Origin: Chrysaora quinquecirrha
Lineage: Eukaryota > Cnidaria > Scyphozoa > Semaeostomeae > Pelagiidae
Reading direction: 5' to 3'
DNA: 64,000 nt
NCBI GenBank assembly: GCA_014526335.1
Contig: JACTAT010000308.1
Span: forward strand, 63,170-127,169
Positions 1 to 12,300 of this stretch are shown piece by piece. Position numbers and translations under genes: made by a program. A model generated the notes under the pieces. It saw only the letters and a list, made by a program, of their open reading frames with translations, made no database searches and was not told the DNA's origin. Each line of letters begins with the position of its first letter. The stretch's first letter is position 1.

Positions 1-703
1 TAACCTGAGTTATATTTTAAGGCTTTAAGTCAATTCTTATTTTAATAATTAATCTTTTTTTAAAGAATTTTTTACTTTTGTTTCAAAATCTTTTAACAGT
101 CATTTTTATGATTGTTTTGGGCAACGAGAATATTGTCAAAATCCTTTTTTCATTTTATAATAAGCGTCGCCCTCTATTGAATGCCGCACGTTGAAGTTAC
201 ATTTTTTTAAAGAACGCTGTGGCGTTTATTAGACGATATACGGCAATTGAAAAATATGTTTTGAAAATGGAAACCCTAAACAGGTTTTAAGGTATTGCTA
301 GTTTATTGTGACATTAGGAGCATTGGAAACTATCGTTACCAAGAATAATCGAATTTCTAGAATTGAATCTTTCGCTTAATAATTTCGTGAACTTTATATG
401 AACACCCCTTCATTGAAGACCTGTTGAATCAAATTAGCATCTTCTTTCAAGAAATGATTCAGTAGGCCTAACTAATCCATCGCTTATTGGAGTACTATAC
501 ATGGTATTATTGATGCAAAAATATGGAGAATCGCAAAGATACATATATAAAAATTGATGCACACAGTTAATGATTGACTTGCACAAACACAATTACATTG
601 AATTTACTGCACTGGAAGTATTTCATTACTGTGTGTTATTTGTTGTATAGACCATATGAATCATGAATGGACTTCTAATGTCTTCTTTCCATCGAAATTG
701 TAG
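1..703. other. No gene recognised; AT-rich sequence upstream of the first exon
   Basis: No exon is recognised here. The stretch presumably holds the intron upstream of the exon at 704-765, whose acceptor (TTGTAG) ends at 703. Earlier exons of that gene either lie outside the window or are too short to identify by eye. Confidence 0.4.
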
Positions 704-2737
704 AGAGCTGTCAAAGCGCTATATAATTTGCTTGCCGCCGAGGAACAATGGGATCTTGATGAACTGTAAGTAACAAAAATATATACTCTTCTATTCGGCA
801 TAGAATAACTTTTCTTTTGGTTATATACTTTTGCTACAAAGTTTGGAGAGAGATGTAGCTACACGATACTGAATAAACTTAATTGAATGAAAGAGGAATT
901 CATAGCTACAATATAAGTCTCAAAGACTTATGGGGATGACTAGTGTGAAGTTGATTAATTTTCTATCTTGAATTGATATATTTATTGAGTTGTTTTTTAC
1001 CTTCAACGATATTTGTCTTTAAGGTTTACAAGCGAAGACAACAAAAAAATAACAGCGCAGTTTATTAATGATGTGAGCTTACAAGTGAAGGAGAAATTCA
1101 ATAAAGAAGTAATTCACAGTGAGTAGCAATTGCTTTCATTTCAAAAACTTGACCTTTGGAAACAAGGTGCTGTATTTTTCATCTTGCTAATCACAAAGAA
1201 AGTATGATTTATTGTTGTTTATAGTGACTTGACGCTTCATGCTTGCTTTGGTGTTTTGATGCCAAGACAAAGTTTTCAGTATAAGTGTCTTGAAATTGCA
1301 ACATATCAAGAGTATGCAGAAGTCGATGTACCTTTTTATTTCTGCCATTAGAAATAAGACACTTTTGTTTATACTTCAGTTTAAAAACAGCAAACAGATT
1401 AAGTTTAATGGAAATTGTTCAAATATACTAACTACCCATAAAACAAGTAATATTAAGAATAATACTTTAAAACTGCAAGTCTGCTAGCTTCTTCTGTTCC
1501 TGGCTAGAATTGAATAATAAACTAGCATTGGTGTGTCGCTTTTCAGCACTGTAGGTTTTTCATTGGCAAATTCATGTATCAATATCTAAAATTTTGCTTT
1601 TAGATGCTTGTCATACGTATTTTAAAGGCTTGAGGAAGGAGCATTTGAGTCGCCTTCGAGACCCTTCTCGGCATGCAGAAATCTCGAAATCTAAAAAAAT
1701 GCGTTCTCGACGTCAAAGAGTGAGTAAAAGCCGCACATTGTCTTTACGATTCCTACATCTGCATTCTGTTAAAAAAACGTAAGGCCTTAAGCCAGGGCTA
1801 CATACCTTATACTCAAGAAACTTATCTTAACCACTGGATTATTGAAGTTTATAACAATTTCCCCCTTCAAAGCAATGATTTGTTTTTGTTTGTCGAGAAA
1901 CTTTCGATTTTACCTTTTTCCAACCATAAGCAGATACCCAATTTATAGGGCCTTGGGAGGCAGCTACCCCCTTCGACTTGAAAGTCACAGGGAAAATTGC
2001 AAACTTGGAACAAAATTTTTTCTGCAGTAAGGTCAATAATTAAAGAATATCGTCTTTACAGGAGCTTTAGTCTTCCGAGTCTTTTGGCATGATTTTTACC
2101 TTTAACACAGGCATCATCAAAGCATTTTGCTCCGTATAATAATTTATTTGTCGTCTTTTTTAACTTGACGGAAAGAATTCAAATAAAATTTCTTAAGAGG
2201 TGTAAATTGAAATGTTAGAATCTGGAAGAAAGTAAAATCGAAATATTATCCGGGATATTTATACTTTGATAATAGATATTTTATCTAGATTCTAGATTTT
2301 TCTTTGCCCATTTAAATTGCACAAATTCTTGAAATTATGTTTTATTTTCCTGCACCTAAGATATAGATTTGACTTGTTTTGTTATAACAATTTTGTTAAT
2401 ATGAAATATTTTCATTTTTCAGCTTTTCGAATCACGCAGCCGACACGTTTGTCCTGAAGAAAATGATATTTGGAGCTGTGTCACACAGGAGCTAATGTCT
2501 GACGAAGAAGACATGGGGGATTCTCTGAAAGTCAAGACGCCTGTGTGGAGAGGAGCAGAGCTCTCAGCACTTGTAAAAGACCTGGATCGGCGCATTGACG
2601 AAGCAAATGCTGCAGATGGAAGACAGGTGTTAAGGAAAAAAAGGGTTGTTGGAGAATCCCCGATGAAACGAAGGCCACTTAAAAAATATAAATTTGGCCT
2701 TGTAGACGAAGAACTGTCGTCAACAAATAAAGAATGA
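704..2737 (+). CDS. 3' part of an unrecognised gene with a basic then acidic C-terminal region (four exons)
   Basis: Four exons join in one open frame with GT-AG borders: 704-765, 1024-1118, 1604-1719 and 2423-2737 (stop included). The frame is carried correctly through split codons at each junction. The protein part is about 195 residues. It has a helical, charged start, a basic stretch rich in Arg/Lys/Ser at the end of exon 3, then an acidic MSDEEDM motif followed by PVWRGAELSALVKDLDRRID and a basic tail. This layout (acidic MSDEE, a W-R-S/G stretch, a helix with DRR) reminds me of the uncharacterised C14orf93-like family seen in many invertebrates, but this is recall and not a search result. 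The 5' exons were not found. A nuclear role is only a guess from the basic segments. No enzyme motif is visible. Confidence 0.7.
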
Positions 2738-2999
2738 TTTATTTACTTTATATTATGCGTTTCAGTTTGAAGAAATTATTTGTCATTGTCTGTTTATTCC
2801 GTTACTGTCTGCCGCAGGTTTGCGCATCATATCAATGAGACTCAAGCTCTGTTTAGTACATCATGTTTGCACATTTTATCCAAAAAATAGTACAAACAAT
2901 AACTTAGCTTTCAAACCCCGTTAATACTTGTTACCATGCATTTTGAGCTAATTTTGTGCAAAGGAATTATTAATATAGAAATACTGTATTAAACAATCA

Positions 3000-3005
3000 A
3001 ATAAA
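3000..3005 (+). promoter_or_regulatory. Candidate poly(A) signal AATAAA
   Basis: AATAAA lies about 260 nt past the stop codon of the gene ending at 2737 and is the first good candidate in its 3' flank. Such hexamers are common in AT-rich DNA, so this is tentative. Confidence 0.35.
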
Positions 3006-3404
3006 GCAGAGAAAATAAGTTTCCTCAAATAAATTTAAGTGAAATGGGCAGTTTAATTGACATTTTTCTTCAACACGCCTGATTTCCCATTTTAAAATTT
3101 ATTGCCAATTTTCCTATAGAATATGCATCGGAAATTAAAATGCGAAAAAAATTCCTCTTAAATAAATGCATGTGAAATGCAAAGTTTGCCTGAGATTTCC
3201 CTTCTCGGTAAATGTCCGTTTTCTGCTAGGTAAACTATCGGTAAACGGAAATGTTCCTTTAGTCAAAATTTAGCCTAAGAGTTATGTTGGGTAAATGACA
3301 AATTTTCAACGCTGGAATTTACCTGAAATCGTTCATTTTCTTTCCATTTTATTCTCATTTTCTAGGGCAAAATTACATCATTTTTTGCCGTGCATCAAAT
3401 CAAG

Positions 3405-3905
3405 TATTTTTCTTTTGTGAGTTACTTTCATCTTGTTTCCTGAGTTTTCTGCAGATGATTTCAACCGCATATTCCTTTTCTCTCTGTGTATTTCACCATT
3501 CATTAATTTAAAGGAAAATTTGAAAAGCGACCGCATTCCCCGTCGTTTCACCCAGAGATTTGCTCGCACCCAAGGCCTGGTTAATCTAGGAAACATGTGG
3601 CGCGCGATATTGTCGTGCCTCATGTGTTCCTTCGATGTCTCCCAGTTTAGCCACCTCGGAAACTTTGTAGCGAGAGACGCCAAATGTGTCTTGAAGACAA
3701 TACAAACATTTATTGTCTCTGCAACTCGGGGGACATGTTACTCGCTTGCCTATCGCATGTTTAGCCACCCGAGAGACATCTCGCAATGATAATGTCACGC
3801 GCGACATGCCTCCCAGTTTAACCACAGCTTTAATCAAGACTTCCACCATCTTCCAGAAAAATGTCACGCTGCCCCAGACCTCTTTCAAAGGTCGTTGCTA
3901 AGTCA
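3405..3905 (+). repeat. Dispersed repeat copy 1 (related to 44455-44715)
   Basis: The start (GAGTT..TTTCTGCAGAT, TTTTCTCTCT, CCATTCATTAATTT) and the end (TTCCAGAAAAATGTCAC, CCCAGACCTCT, AAAGGTC) both recur in order at 44455-44715. The middle differs, with GAGACAT- and GCGCGACAT-type words here. This is probably a non-autonomous transposon. It covers the stretch just upstream of SDF4. Confidence 0.55.
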
Positions 3906-4007
3906 CGAATATACCAAACGAGGCTGAATGTCATTGTTTCCATTTTGCCCTTTTGTCTGTCCAGATGTCTTCCGCGACGCCACGCAGCAAGTTGTTCGTT
4001 TGCAGTA

Positions 4008-7000
4008 ATGGCGTCCTTAGGCCTATGTCTTTTTGCTGCATATTTCCTGGTTCTTAAGTTTTGCCTTGCATTTCCTAAGCAGAGAATAGCAAATATATCT
4101 CGAGATGACATCAAACATACAGAAATGCTGCCACCAGATCACATAGCAGGCGGACATATGGAGCATGACGGGGATATTAACAAAGACTTTCATCATGAGG
4201 CGTTTTTAGGTACATTGGTCAAGGAGGGGAAGCTCAACTTCGACAATATGGACGGATACAGAAAGCTGATTGAAATCTTTCATAAAGTAGATAGGAGTAA
4301 AGATCATCTCCTAGACAAGGAGGAGTTACAAGATTGGATCCATGATAGAATTCTGGAGCATTATAATCAAGCAAAGGCTGATAGCGATGAAGTTTTCAAG
4401 AAAGTTGATTTAGATAAAGATGATATTATAAAATGGTATGAATATAAAGCTACACTTGTAGGAATGGATCCGTTGAAGCTGAAGGAAGCTGGTGTTACGT
4501 GTAAGTATAAGGCCCTCCTGGCATCGCTGAACAATCAAACATTGTTTGCGAATCTCAAAACAAATCTCACTCGAAAACAATGTTTGACTGTTTGGTCATT
4601 TTGTTGCAAAACATATTCAGCAGAATTGACCTACTGAAAAACATTATTTGCTGCAAACTCTAGGATAGATTTTTCCACAAGTAGCATAGATGGGATTCAA
4701 AACTGGACTGCATGATCAGAGAGCCAACAATGTTTCCACTGAGCTAAAGAGCTCAATGAAATCACCGAGTAACTCTCCAAGTCATAGAGCCAAAGGCCCT
4801 CCTCCCATTTTATTTTTTGTCGGCTATGTTAAGTTTTCTTCAGCACCATACATGTTAATGGCAAACACAAGGACAGATTTTTCCACCAGTGGCATACCAC
4901 AATTGATGGTATTTGAACCCAGGACTGCATGATCAGAGAGCCAATGATGATTCCACTGAGCCTCAGAGCTTAATGAAATCGCCAAATAGCCTTCCAAGTC
5001 ATACTACCCCAGGTTCTCCTCTTGTTGGACTTGTGTATTACTTACTTTTAACTCAATCTGTTTTTGTTTCAGTGGAGAACGATGAAGGTGGTCAGTTTGC
5101 AAAGGAAGTTGACCATTGGTATAAGGCTGATCTAGATGGCAATAAAGTTTTAAACTCAACTGAATTTCTCGCATTCATTCATCCAGAGCATAACAAACTA
5201 ACACTTAGAAAAATGGCTGCTGAAATGATGCCTAGCTTTGACAAAGACGGGGATCAGGTAATGACTGGTTTGTTATGAAATATATTCCCCATGAAACCTG
5301 GGGGGGGGTACTTAATATATTTTGGGTACTGCATGTGCCCTCCTAAGGGTATCATTTTTCATGATCTTGGTATAAACATGGACGTCTTAATTTGCTGAAA
5401 ATTGTTATAGATAAGGGTATCGATTTCTCCAAAATCAGTATCAACTTTATAAAAAGGTGTTATTTTCGTTTGCTTTCTTTTTGATTCGAAATGACATATT
5501 ATAGTACATTTAAGCATATAAAGTGGTGTAGGAGTAAATATTTGCTGTAATTTTGGGTATATATTTTCAGGAATTTGGTATAAATATGGGTAGGCATTTG
5601 TTGCTCAGGCGGTATGTCCCTATCCGAAACTTAGTCAAGTACCCCCCTGGGGGATCAAAGATATAAAATATTATATAAACTTGTAACAGGGGTGTTGGAA
5701 CTATGGGATTGGGGGTTGTTGCCTCCATTGCCCTCATAAAAAATTTCCAATTCTTTAATTTTCCATTATTTTGCCCCAAATTTGTTGCTTCTGCCCCTGG
5801 TGCCATGTGTTGCTTCTGATGCCCCTGACTGGTGTCCAGTTTATGAACTGAAAAAAATGCAAATGAAGTCACAGATATTAATAGATAAGGCAAATATCTC
5901 AAGTTAGAATTTCTACTGTCTGTTCTGAAGTGCAATTTTAATCAGTTTGAAGGGTGCTGTCTGAAGAATTTTACTGTGGGAGGTGCCCCTAGCCCCCTGT
6001 TTTGGCCCACCTGGATTTCTTTTCCCTTATTGCCTCACAAATTTCTCAAATCGCTAGCAGTATGAGCATAGACTTTGCTCTCCATAGGCCATTAGCCAAA
6101 CTTTCAATTCAAATAAATAAATTCTTGCTTGTCTGATGTCTTCTTTAGTTTTATTAACTCATTCCTACGTTTAATTTTAGAAAATATCTCTTGAGGAATT
6201 CACTGCTCTTCCTCCTGGAGAAGTTGACCCTGAAGATGCTGAGCTAGATAGACAATATGTTGCGGAGTATGTGTTTTATCATTTGCTTTGATAATAATGT
6301 CTTTTTCATGCTTTGACGAATTCTCAAGGCAGTTTACAGTCACACGGTCAATGGCTGGAATCTCAGTCAGAACATTAAAAATATCTGTTTTTCATTGTTA
6401 AGTAAGGAAGGTTAGCAGTTTGGTGTATCTTTTTTCTGGAGGAAGGCTGAACACTTTTCTTGACTCAGCTGTCCTATTTATTCGATTCTAAGCCACCCTT
6501 GTTTGTATGCTGCCCTTCAAATTAAGCAGCACTAAATGCTGAGAAAACAAAGTTAAGCCACCCTCAATTATACGCCGCACCCACAATACCCATTACTGAG
6601 AACAGAGATGCTAAATTTGAAAAAACGATTTGCCTATGTAGAGGAGAATGCAAACATCTGACTCCAGTAAATCCGATATTTAATACATCCGACATTTCAA
6701 ACACATAGGAAACAGTTTGTTTTTGATTCCCGCGGTTTAATTTACCGTTGGACTATAGGTTTAGACGGAAGTTATATACGAAAAATTAAGATCTCTGACT
6801 TGCTAGTTTGAAGACGGGACTTTTCGTACTATATCCCATTGCCCCTTGCATTAAGCCATGTGGCGTTTGATTGCAAAAGATCGATCATTCTTCAACTTCA
6901 CGATCATCTGAGGACGTGGAAAATGCAAGATTCGCAACTTTGCCAGCCACCCAAGTCCCTTTTTATTTCTCTGGATTGCTTTGCTTTGTTCTTCAGATCT

Positions 7001-7869
7001 TTTCGCTGAAGAATTGGTTCATGGCCTGCCCGAAACAAGGTCACCTTCTGTTTCTGATTTACTGTGCAGGCAAAACCGGGCAATGTGGTCTCGGTGGCGC
7101 AGTGGTTAGCGTGCTGGACTCACAACGATAATGTTGTGGGTTCGAGCCACGGTCTTTCCACTTGTGTTGCAGAGATAACAACCTTGGGCAAGTTGTTAAC
7201 ACAAATGTGCCTCTCTCCACCCAGGTGTATAAATGGGTACCTGGTCGGTAGTTATGAGCGCCTTGTGTGGCTGCACCTTGCTATATGCTAATGCATCCAG
7301 ACCAGGGGTAAAGTATGAAGTCGACTGAGTAGCCCTAGGCTAGTAGTAGACTCACAAACGGCAACTTTTCTTTACTTTACTTTATATCCAACTATTCCTG
7401 CTTAAGAGCTCGGATATCAAGTTTTATGATGGTTTGAGGCCTTGGACTTTATAATGTAAGCTGTCCTTGTTTATAAGCCGCTACTGATTGTAGGCTGCAA
7501 CAGAATGTGCCAAAAAATAATTGAAAGCGACGACTTACGATCGAGATTGTTGGGTATAGGGTTGGATATAGGAGTCCCCCCCTCGCTACACCATACCTAA
7601 ACCGTTATGTTTTAATTAACAGGAGAAGAAGAGAGTTCAAGGAGGATATGGATGCTGACAATGATGGGTATGTAACGATGGAAGAACTGGAACGTTACTT
7701 AGATCCACGTCACATACAACATTCTATCAAAGAAGCGGCCTATCTTCTTCGTATTGCTGATAGAAACAGAAATTCAAAAATAGACGAACAAGAAATGTTG
7801 TTAAATTACGGCTTGTTTACTGGTAGCAGTTTAACTAATCATGCTCGGAGGATACATGATGAATTCTAG
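4008..7869 (+). CDS. SDF4: 45 kDa calcium-binding protein (Cab45/SDF4), complete, four exons
   Basis: Exons 4008-4500, 5073-5257, 6181-6266 and 7623-7869 join in frame to give 336 residues. The start is the ATG at 4008 and not the upstream in-frame ATG at 3861, because 4008 begins a signal peptide (about residues 1-22). The segment MLPPDHIAGG followed by an FHHEAFLG stretch is diagnostic of Cab45, a CREC-family EF-hand protein of the secretory pathway. Six EF-hand loops are visible at about residues 95-106, 134-145, 184-195, 221-232, 265-276 and 301-312. Loops 4 and 5 (DKDGDQ, DADNDGYV) look best for calcium binding, while loop 6 (DRNRNSKID) is weaker. The protein ends HDEF, as Cab45 proteins end HEEF. 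Family role: soluble lumenal calcium sensor that sorts cargo in the Golgi. Introns carry repeats, a MITE and a SINE. Confidence 0.95.
4675..5025 (+). repeat. Direct repeat pair in SDF4 intron 1
   Basis: Two diverged copies, about 4675-4805 and 4885-5025, share GACTGCATGATCAGAGAGCC, TTCCACTGAGC and AATGAAATC in order. A shorter relative (GGACTGTATGATCAGAGAGC) lies at about 58637 in the intron of the fibrinogen-like gene. This is a dispersed repeat of unknown class. Confidence 0.65.
5293..5655. mobile_element. MITE with GGGGGGTACTTA ends in SDF4 intron 2
   Basis: The left end GGGGGGGTACTTAATAT and the right end AAGTACCCCCC are inverted. The interior is AT-rich and non-coding. The terminal motif is shared with the elements at 47393-47854 and 63465-63832. 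No clear target duplication was identified. Confidence 0.6.
6267..7087. other. SDF4 intron 3, 5' portion, repeat-like
   Basis: Non-coding. It contains short related words (TAAGCCACCCT at about 6490 and 6554; TATAAGCCGCTAC at about 7471, beyond the SINE) that suggest an old transposon. No ORF with exon character was found. Confidence 0.4.
7088..7384 (+). mobile_element. tRNA-derived SINE in SDF4 intron 3
   Basis: The head resembles a tRNA: an A-box-like GTGGCGCAGTGGTTAGC at about 7094 and a B box GGTTCGAGCC at about 7139. A body follows with CACCCAGGTGTATAAATGGG, and the tail is TTTACTTTACTTTAT. The CCAGGTGTAAATGGGTACC-type core is widespread in invertebrate SINEs and may correspond to the MetaSINE type, but that assignment is from memory. 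Confidence 0.7.
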
Positions 7870-8454
7870 GACTGTTTATTGTTAGTTAGGACTGTTGGTT
7901 TTGTTGTTAAAGGTTGAAGTAGGCCTCTTTAAAGTATAAAATTCCTACTATCTACTTCCCTAATCTCTCATCATCAATGAAATATTTTCTGGTCAACTCT
8001 CAACACTGCTTACTCCGCCACACGACCAACAATGCCTGCCAGAATTACTTAGAACATTCATCATATTCTCATGCTTTTTCACTAGGCAACACCCGTTTAC
8101 TCGATCCCCCCTCCCTCCGAAAAAAATGTTGTTTTTGTAATGTTAAAGAATGTTTAGGGTGATCTGGATATTCGTTTCTACCTAGAAACAAAGTATCATT
8201 CAGTCAGCCAGCATTGTTTACAGAGGGGGGGGGGAGATGTTGCGTGGAGAAGAAAAACCAATCTGCTGTTCCAAGCATTTCAGCAGGCATTGTAGTCGCC
8301 ACACATCTCATGGTCAAGTCACCACTGTGTTCTAGTCAACTCGCTGGACCTTTGTTGTCAACTCGCCTCAATTCGAAATTCAAATTTAAAGAAATTTGAT
8401 GAATTTCTGTTCATGAAAATCTCGTTAAGCTTTCCAGAGGGCTTGTGAGCGATT

Positions 8455-8595
8455 TACACGTTTTTTTATAAGAAACCTAGCTTGTTTTCCATTGTTTTAA
8501 GAAAAAAAAAGAATAAAAGAATCTATTGTAATTTGCCTGAAATCTTACTAGTGGGTTTCGTATAAAGCGGTTTCTTATAAAAAAGAAAACGTGTA
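8455..8595. mobile_element. TACACG-ended MITE, GAAAC word (short copy)
   Basis: The left end is TACACG, a T-run, then TATAAGAAACC. The right end reads as its inverse, with a second diverged inner copy of the word. TA flanks both ends (TA|CACG...CGTG|TA), which would fit a TA target duplication. It is 141 bp with no coding content and lies 0.6 kb past SDF4. Confidence 0.75.
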
Positions 8596-9300
8596 TGCAC
8601 AGACACTGGTATGCTGCCCCCGAACCCCCGTTTGACACGCTGGTATAGAATCAACTTGTTCAGGTAATTGTGACGATTCGTCTATTGATGACTTGACCTG
8701 ACGTGGGGCTGACGACTTGAGTTGGCAGTGTGGCGATGTGACCTGCTACCATAGTAAGCCCCTTGCCATCTCAAAAACCCACCTTGAGGGGGGATCCTCA
8801 GATGTACAGGGATATACCCCAGAGTTTTTTTCGAACCAGAACTGTCCATCTTAGACTCAGATGACTGTCTGCTTCCCCTTACTTTTGAGACGTTAGCAAC
8901 TGTTTGAAAATCTAAAACTCCAACAGCTCTCCACTTTACTAAGGTTTGTGAATTGATTGTCATACCCCCGTGATGCGACATGATTTCATCTTCATTTCGC
9001 TTTAAAAACGTAATTTTTCAGGGACACACTTCGATCTTTTAAGAGTATAATCTTTAAAAATCTAAAAATGTTTGTTGCTTGTTAGTGTAAATAATTTTAA
9101 ATTCGTTTTCGCATTTTAAATTTCATATTTAATTTCTAGATATAAAGATAAGATGCAATTCTTGTTGTATTACAGTAGTTATTTCTCGTGAATGAATATA
9201 AGAAATTGGAGAATCTCGTTCTTTGTTATTGATTTCTTATGTTCTGATGTACGCCCTGATAAGTTAACCCGAACTCTGAGCAGCGCAGAAGCCTTCGCAT
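8596..9300. other. No gene recognised between SDF4 and the satellite
   Basis: AT-rich sequence without convincing exons. Short ORFs here have no recognisable motifs. Confidence 0.4.
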
Positions 9301-9301
9301 T

Positions 9302-12300
9302 TTGGAAGATGTAGAGATCCTTGATTTTGGCCTATTCTGCCTTAGTATAGCCTTGCCTTTTGTCAAAAATGGGCGATTTTCAGGGTTTTTCATTTTCCTA
9401 TTTTTTGACTTAATAGGCATCATTCCTGCCCTTGTGACCGCTTGGAATGCCAAAACGACCATCCGGGGGCTATTTTTGAAAAATTTGGAAGATGTAGAGA
9501 TCCTTGATTTTGGCTGATTTTTGCCTATTTTGCCTTAGTATAGCCTTGCCTTTTTGGCCAAAAATGGGCTATTTTCAGGGTTTTTCTTCTGCCTATTTTC
9601 GTCCTAATAAGCATTAATATAGCCCTTTTGACTGATTTGAATGGCTAAATAGACCTTTTGAAGGCTATTTTTGATGATTTGGGAAGATTTGGAAACCCTT
9701 GATTTTGGCCGATTTCTGCCTATTTTGCCTTAGTATAGCCTTGCCTTTTTGGCCAAAAATGGGCGATTTTCAGGGTTTTTCTTTTGCCTATTTTTCCTCC
9801 TAATAAGCATTAATATAGCCTTTTTGACTGATTTGAATGGCTAAATAGACCTTCAGAAGGCTATTTTTGATGATTTGGGAAGATTTGGAAACCCTTGATT
9901 TTGGCCGATTTTTGCCCATTTTGCCTTAGTATAGCCTTGCCTTTTTCGCCAAAAATGGGCGATTTTCAGGGTTATTCTTTTGCATATTTTTCCTCTTAAT
10001 AAGCATTAATATAGCCTTTTTGACTGATTTGAATGGTTAAATAGACCTTCTGAAGGCTATTTTTCATGATTTGGGAAGATTTAGAAACCCTTGATTTTGG
10101 CCGATTTTTGCCCATTTTGCCTTAGTATAGCCTTGCCTTTTTCGCCAAAAATTGGCGATTTTCAGGGTTTTTCTTTTGCCTATTTTTCGACCTAATAAGC
10201 ATTAATATAGCCTTTTGACTGATTTGAATCGCTAAATAGACCCTCTGAAGGCTATTTTGATGATTTGGGAAGATTAGGAAACCCTTGATTTTGGCCGATT
10301 TTTGCCTATTTTGCCTTAGTATAGCCTTGCCATTTTGGCCAAAAATGGGCGATTTGCAGGGTTTTTCTTTTGCCTATTTTTCGACTTAATAAGCATTAAT
10401 ATAGCCTTTTTGACTGATTTGAATGGCTAAATAGACCCGCTGAAAGCTATTTTTGATGATTTGGGAAGATTTGGAAACCCTTGATTTTAGCCGATTTTTG
10501 CCTATTTTGCCTTAGTATAGCCTTGCCTTTTTGGCCAAAAATGGGCGATTTTCAGGGTTTTTCTTTTGCCTATTTTTCCTCCTAATAAGCATTAATATAG
10601 CCTTTTTGACTGATTTGAATGGCTAAATAGACCTTTTGAAGGCTATTTTTAATGATTTGGGAAGATTTGGAAACCCTTGATTTTGGCCGATTATTGCCCA
10701 TTTTGCCTTAGTATAGCCTTGCCTTTTTGGCCAAAAATGGGCGATTTTCAGGGTTTTTCTTTTGCCTATTTTTCCTCCTAATAAGCATTAATATAGCCTT
10801 TTTGACTGATTTGAATGGCTAAATAGACCTTCAGAAGGCTATTTTTGATGATTTGGGAAGATTTGGAAACCCTTGATTTTGGCCGATTTTTGCCCATTTT
10901 GCCTTAGTATAGCCTTGCCTTTTTCGCCAAAAATGGGCGATTTTCAGGGTTATTCTTTTGCATATTTTTCCTCTTAATAAGCATTAATATAGCCTTTTTG
11001 ACTGATTTGAATGGTTAAATAGACCTTCTGAAGGCTATTTTTCATGATTTGGGAAGATTTAGAAACCCTTGATTTTGGCCGATTTTTGCCCATTTTGCCT
11101 TAGTATAGCCTTGCCTTTTTCGCCAAAAATTGGCGATTTTCAGGGTTTTTCTTTTGCCTATTTTTCGACCTAATAAGCATTAATATAGCCTTTTTGACTG
11201 ATTTGAATCGCTAAATAGACCCTCTGAAGGCTATTTTTGATGATTTGGGAAGATTAGGAAACCCTTGATTTTGGCCGATTTTTGCCTATTTTGCCTTAGT
11301 ATAGCCTTGCCATTTTGGCCAAAAATGGGCGATTTGCAGGGTTTTTCTTTTGCCTATTTTTCGACTTAATAAGCATTAATATAGCCTTTTTGACTGATTT
11401 GAATGGCTAAATAGACCCGCTGAAAGCTATTTTTGATGATTTGGGAAGATTTGGAAACCCTTGATTTTAGCCGATTTTTGCCCATTTTGCCTTAGTATAG
11501 CCTTGCCTTTTTGGCCAAAAATGGGCGATTTTCAGGGTTTTTCTTTTGCATATTTTTCCTCTTAATAAGCATTAATATAGCCTTTTTGACTGATTTGAAT
11601 GGTTAAATAGACCTTCTGAAGGCTATTTTTCATGATTTGGGAAGATTTGGAAACCCTTGATTTTGGCCGATTTTTGCCTAATTTGCCTTAGTATAGCTTT
11701 GCCTTTTTGGCCAAAATAGGAGATTTTCAGGGTTTTTCTTTTGCCTATTTTTCGACCTAATAAGCTTTACTATAGCCTTCGTGACTGATTTGAATGGCTA
11801 AATAGACCTTCTGAAGGCTATTTTTCATGATTTGGGAAGATTTAGAAACCCTTGATTTTGGCCGATTTTTGCCCATTTTGCCTTAGTATAGCCTTGCCTT
11901 TTTCGCCAAAAATTGGCGATTTTCAGGGTTTTTCTTTTGCCTATTTTTCGACCTAATAAGCATTAATATAGCCTTTATGACTGATTTGAATGGCTAAATA
12001 GACCCTCTGAAGGCTATTTTTGAGGATTTGGGAAGATTTGGAAACCCTTGATTTTAGCCGATTTTTGCCTATTTTGCCTTAGTATAGCCTTGCCATTTTG
12101 GTCAAAAATGGGCTATTTTCAGAGTTTTTCCCCTGCCTATTTTTAGACCTAATAAAATTAATATAGCTTTTTTGACTGATTTGAATGGCTAAATAGACCT
12201 TCAGAAGGCTATTTTTGATGATTTGTGAAGATTTGGAAACCCTTGATTTTGGCCGATTTTTGCCTATTTTGCCTTAGTATAGCCTTGCCTTTTTCGCCAA

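Noticed and set aside
3861..4007. Upstream in-frame ATG for SDF4
   Set aside because: It would add 49 residues before the signal peptide and lacks family support; the ATG at 4008 fits.
9226..9517. ORFs of 71-78 codons at the satellite edge
   Set aside because: They fall in the first diverged monomers, repeat the satellite text and show no protein motif.
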